Notes under the pieces: generated by a model | The model's input: the letters and a program-made list of their open reading frames with translations, nothing else | Told to the model about the DNA's origin: nothing | Databases searched by the model: none | Translations under genes and position numbers: made by a program | NCBI GenBank assembly: GCA_021775315.1 | Contig: JAJFIC010000013.1 | Location: forward strand, 1-50,375 | Direction: 5' to 3' | Source of the DNA: Paracoccaceae bacterium | GTDB taxonomy: Bacteria > Pseudomonadota > Alphaproteobacteria > Rhodobacterales > Rhodobacteraceae | DNA: 50,375 bases | Part shown: positions 50,341-50,375 of the stretch, piece after piece | Layout: every line of letters begins with the position of its first letter | How positions within the stretch are numbered: position 1 is the stretch's first letter

Positions 50341-50375
50341 CAGAACCCCGAAATCGCGTTTTGTTGTTCAAATGC

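Overview
The window reads as chromosome of an aerobic marine alphaproteobacterium, most likely Rhodobacterales (Roseobacter-like). This rests on gene content and codon style only: a soxBDAG-type heterotetrameric sarcosine oxidase operon, a non-pyrrolysine MttB-family protein next to a dimethylglycine/sarcosine dehydrogenase-like flavoprotein, many acyl-CoA enzymes, and dense head-to-tail genes with ATGA or few-base junctions. I see no rRNA, tRNA, CRISPR array, phage module or intact insertion sequence.

Layout. (1) 1-5017: 3' part of soxB, then soxD, soxA and soxG, plus a small secreted protein translationally coupled to soxG. (2) 5309-10065: a TylF-like O-methyltransferase, an Old Yellow Enzyme (minus strand), a Gfo/Idh/MocA oxidoreductase, a GtrA-like membrane protein and an NAD-dependent epimerase; the last three look like sugar or envelope metabolism. 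(3) 10251-14713: three exported or membrane-anchored proteins of uncertain function (a possible phosphodiester-glycosidase-like protein, a SUMF1/FGE-fold protein, and a convergent anchored protein with a long low-complexity linker). A 76-nt nested hairpin lies between the convergent pair. (4) 14714-15638: about 0.9 kb with no convincing gene and a possible transposase remnant. (5) 15639-20441: a phosphorelay set, with a soluble six-PAS histidine kinase and a single-domain receiver on plus, and an Hpt protein and a receiver with a degenerate GGDEF domain on minus. (6) 20707-22397: haloalkane dehalogenase-like hydrolase and a histidine phosphatase, divergent. (7) 22404-45473: a large acyl-CoA catabolic island with a quinone oxidoreductase, two paired acyl-CoA dehydrogenases, a MFE-2-like SDR, thiolase, nitronate monooxygenase-like protein, IclR regulator, two thioesterases, two acyl-CoA ligases, enoyl-CoA hydratase, a single-chain biotin-dependent acyl-CoA carboxylase, serine hydrolase, acetoacetyl-CoA synthetase, a BisC-like molybdoenzyme and an amidohydrolase. 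(8) 45496-50340, minus: MttB-family protein, FAD/GcvT-fusion demethylase and an SDR, forming an apparent operon.

How the parts may work together. The two ends both handle N-methyl compounds: sarcosine oxidase yields glycine and methylene-THF, and the MttB plus DMGDH-like pair looks like another N-methyl catabolic route. The middle island has every step type needed to activate an acid (ligases), oxidise it (acyl-CoA dehydrogenases), hydrate it (enoyl-CoA hydratase), dehydrogenate it (SDR), cleave it (thiolase), carboxylate an acyl-CoA (carboxylase) and salvage acetoacetate. The IclR protein is the obvious local regulator, and a candidate IclR-type palindrome sits in the divergent promoter at 23504-23534. 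The substrate cannot be read from sequence alone. The most unusual items are the three-protein envelope locus with its nested hairpin, the MttB/demethylase operon without a corrinoid protein, the kinase with five tandem divergent PAS copies, and the single-chain carboxylase inside a beta-oxidation island.
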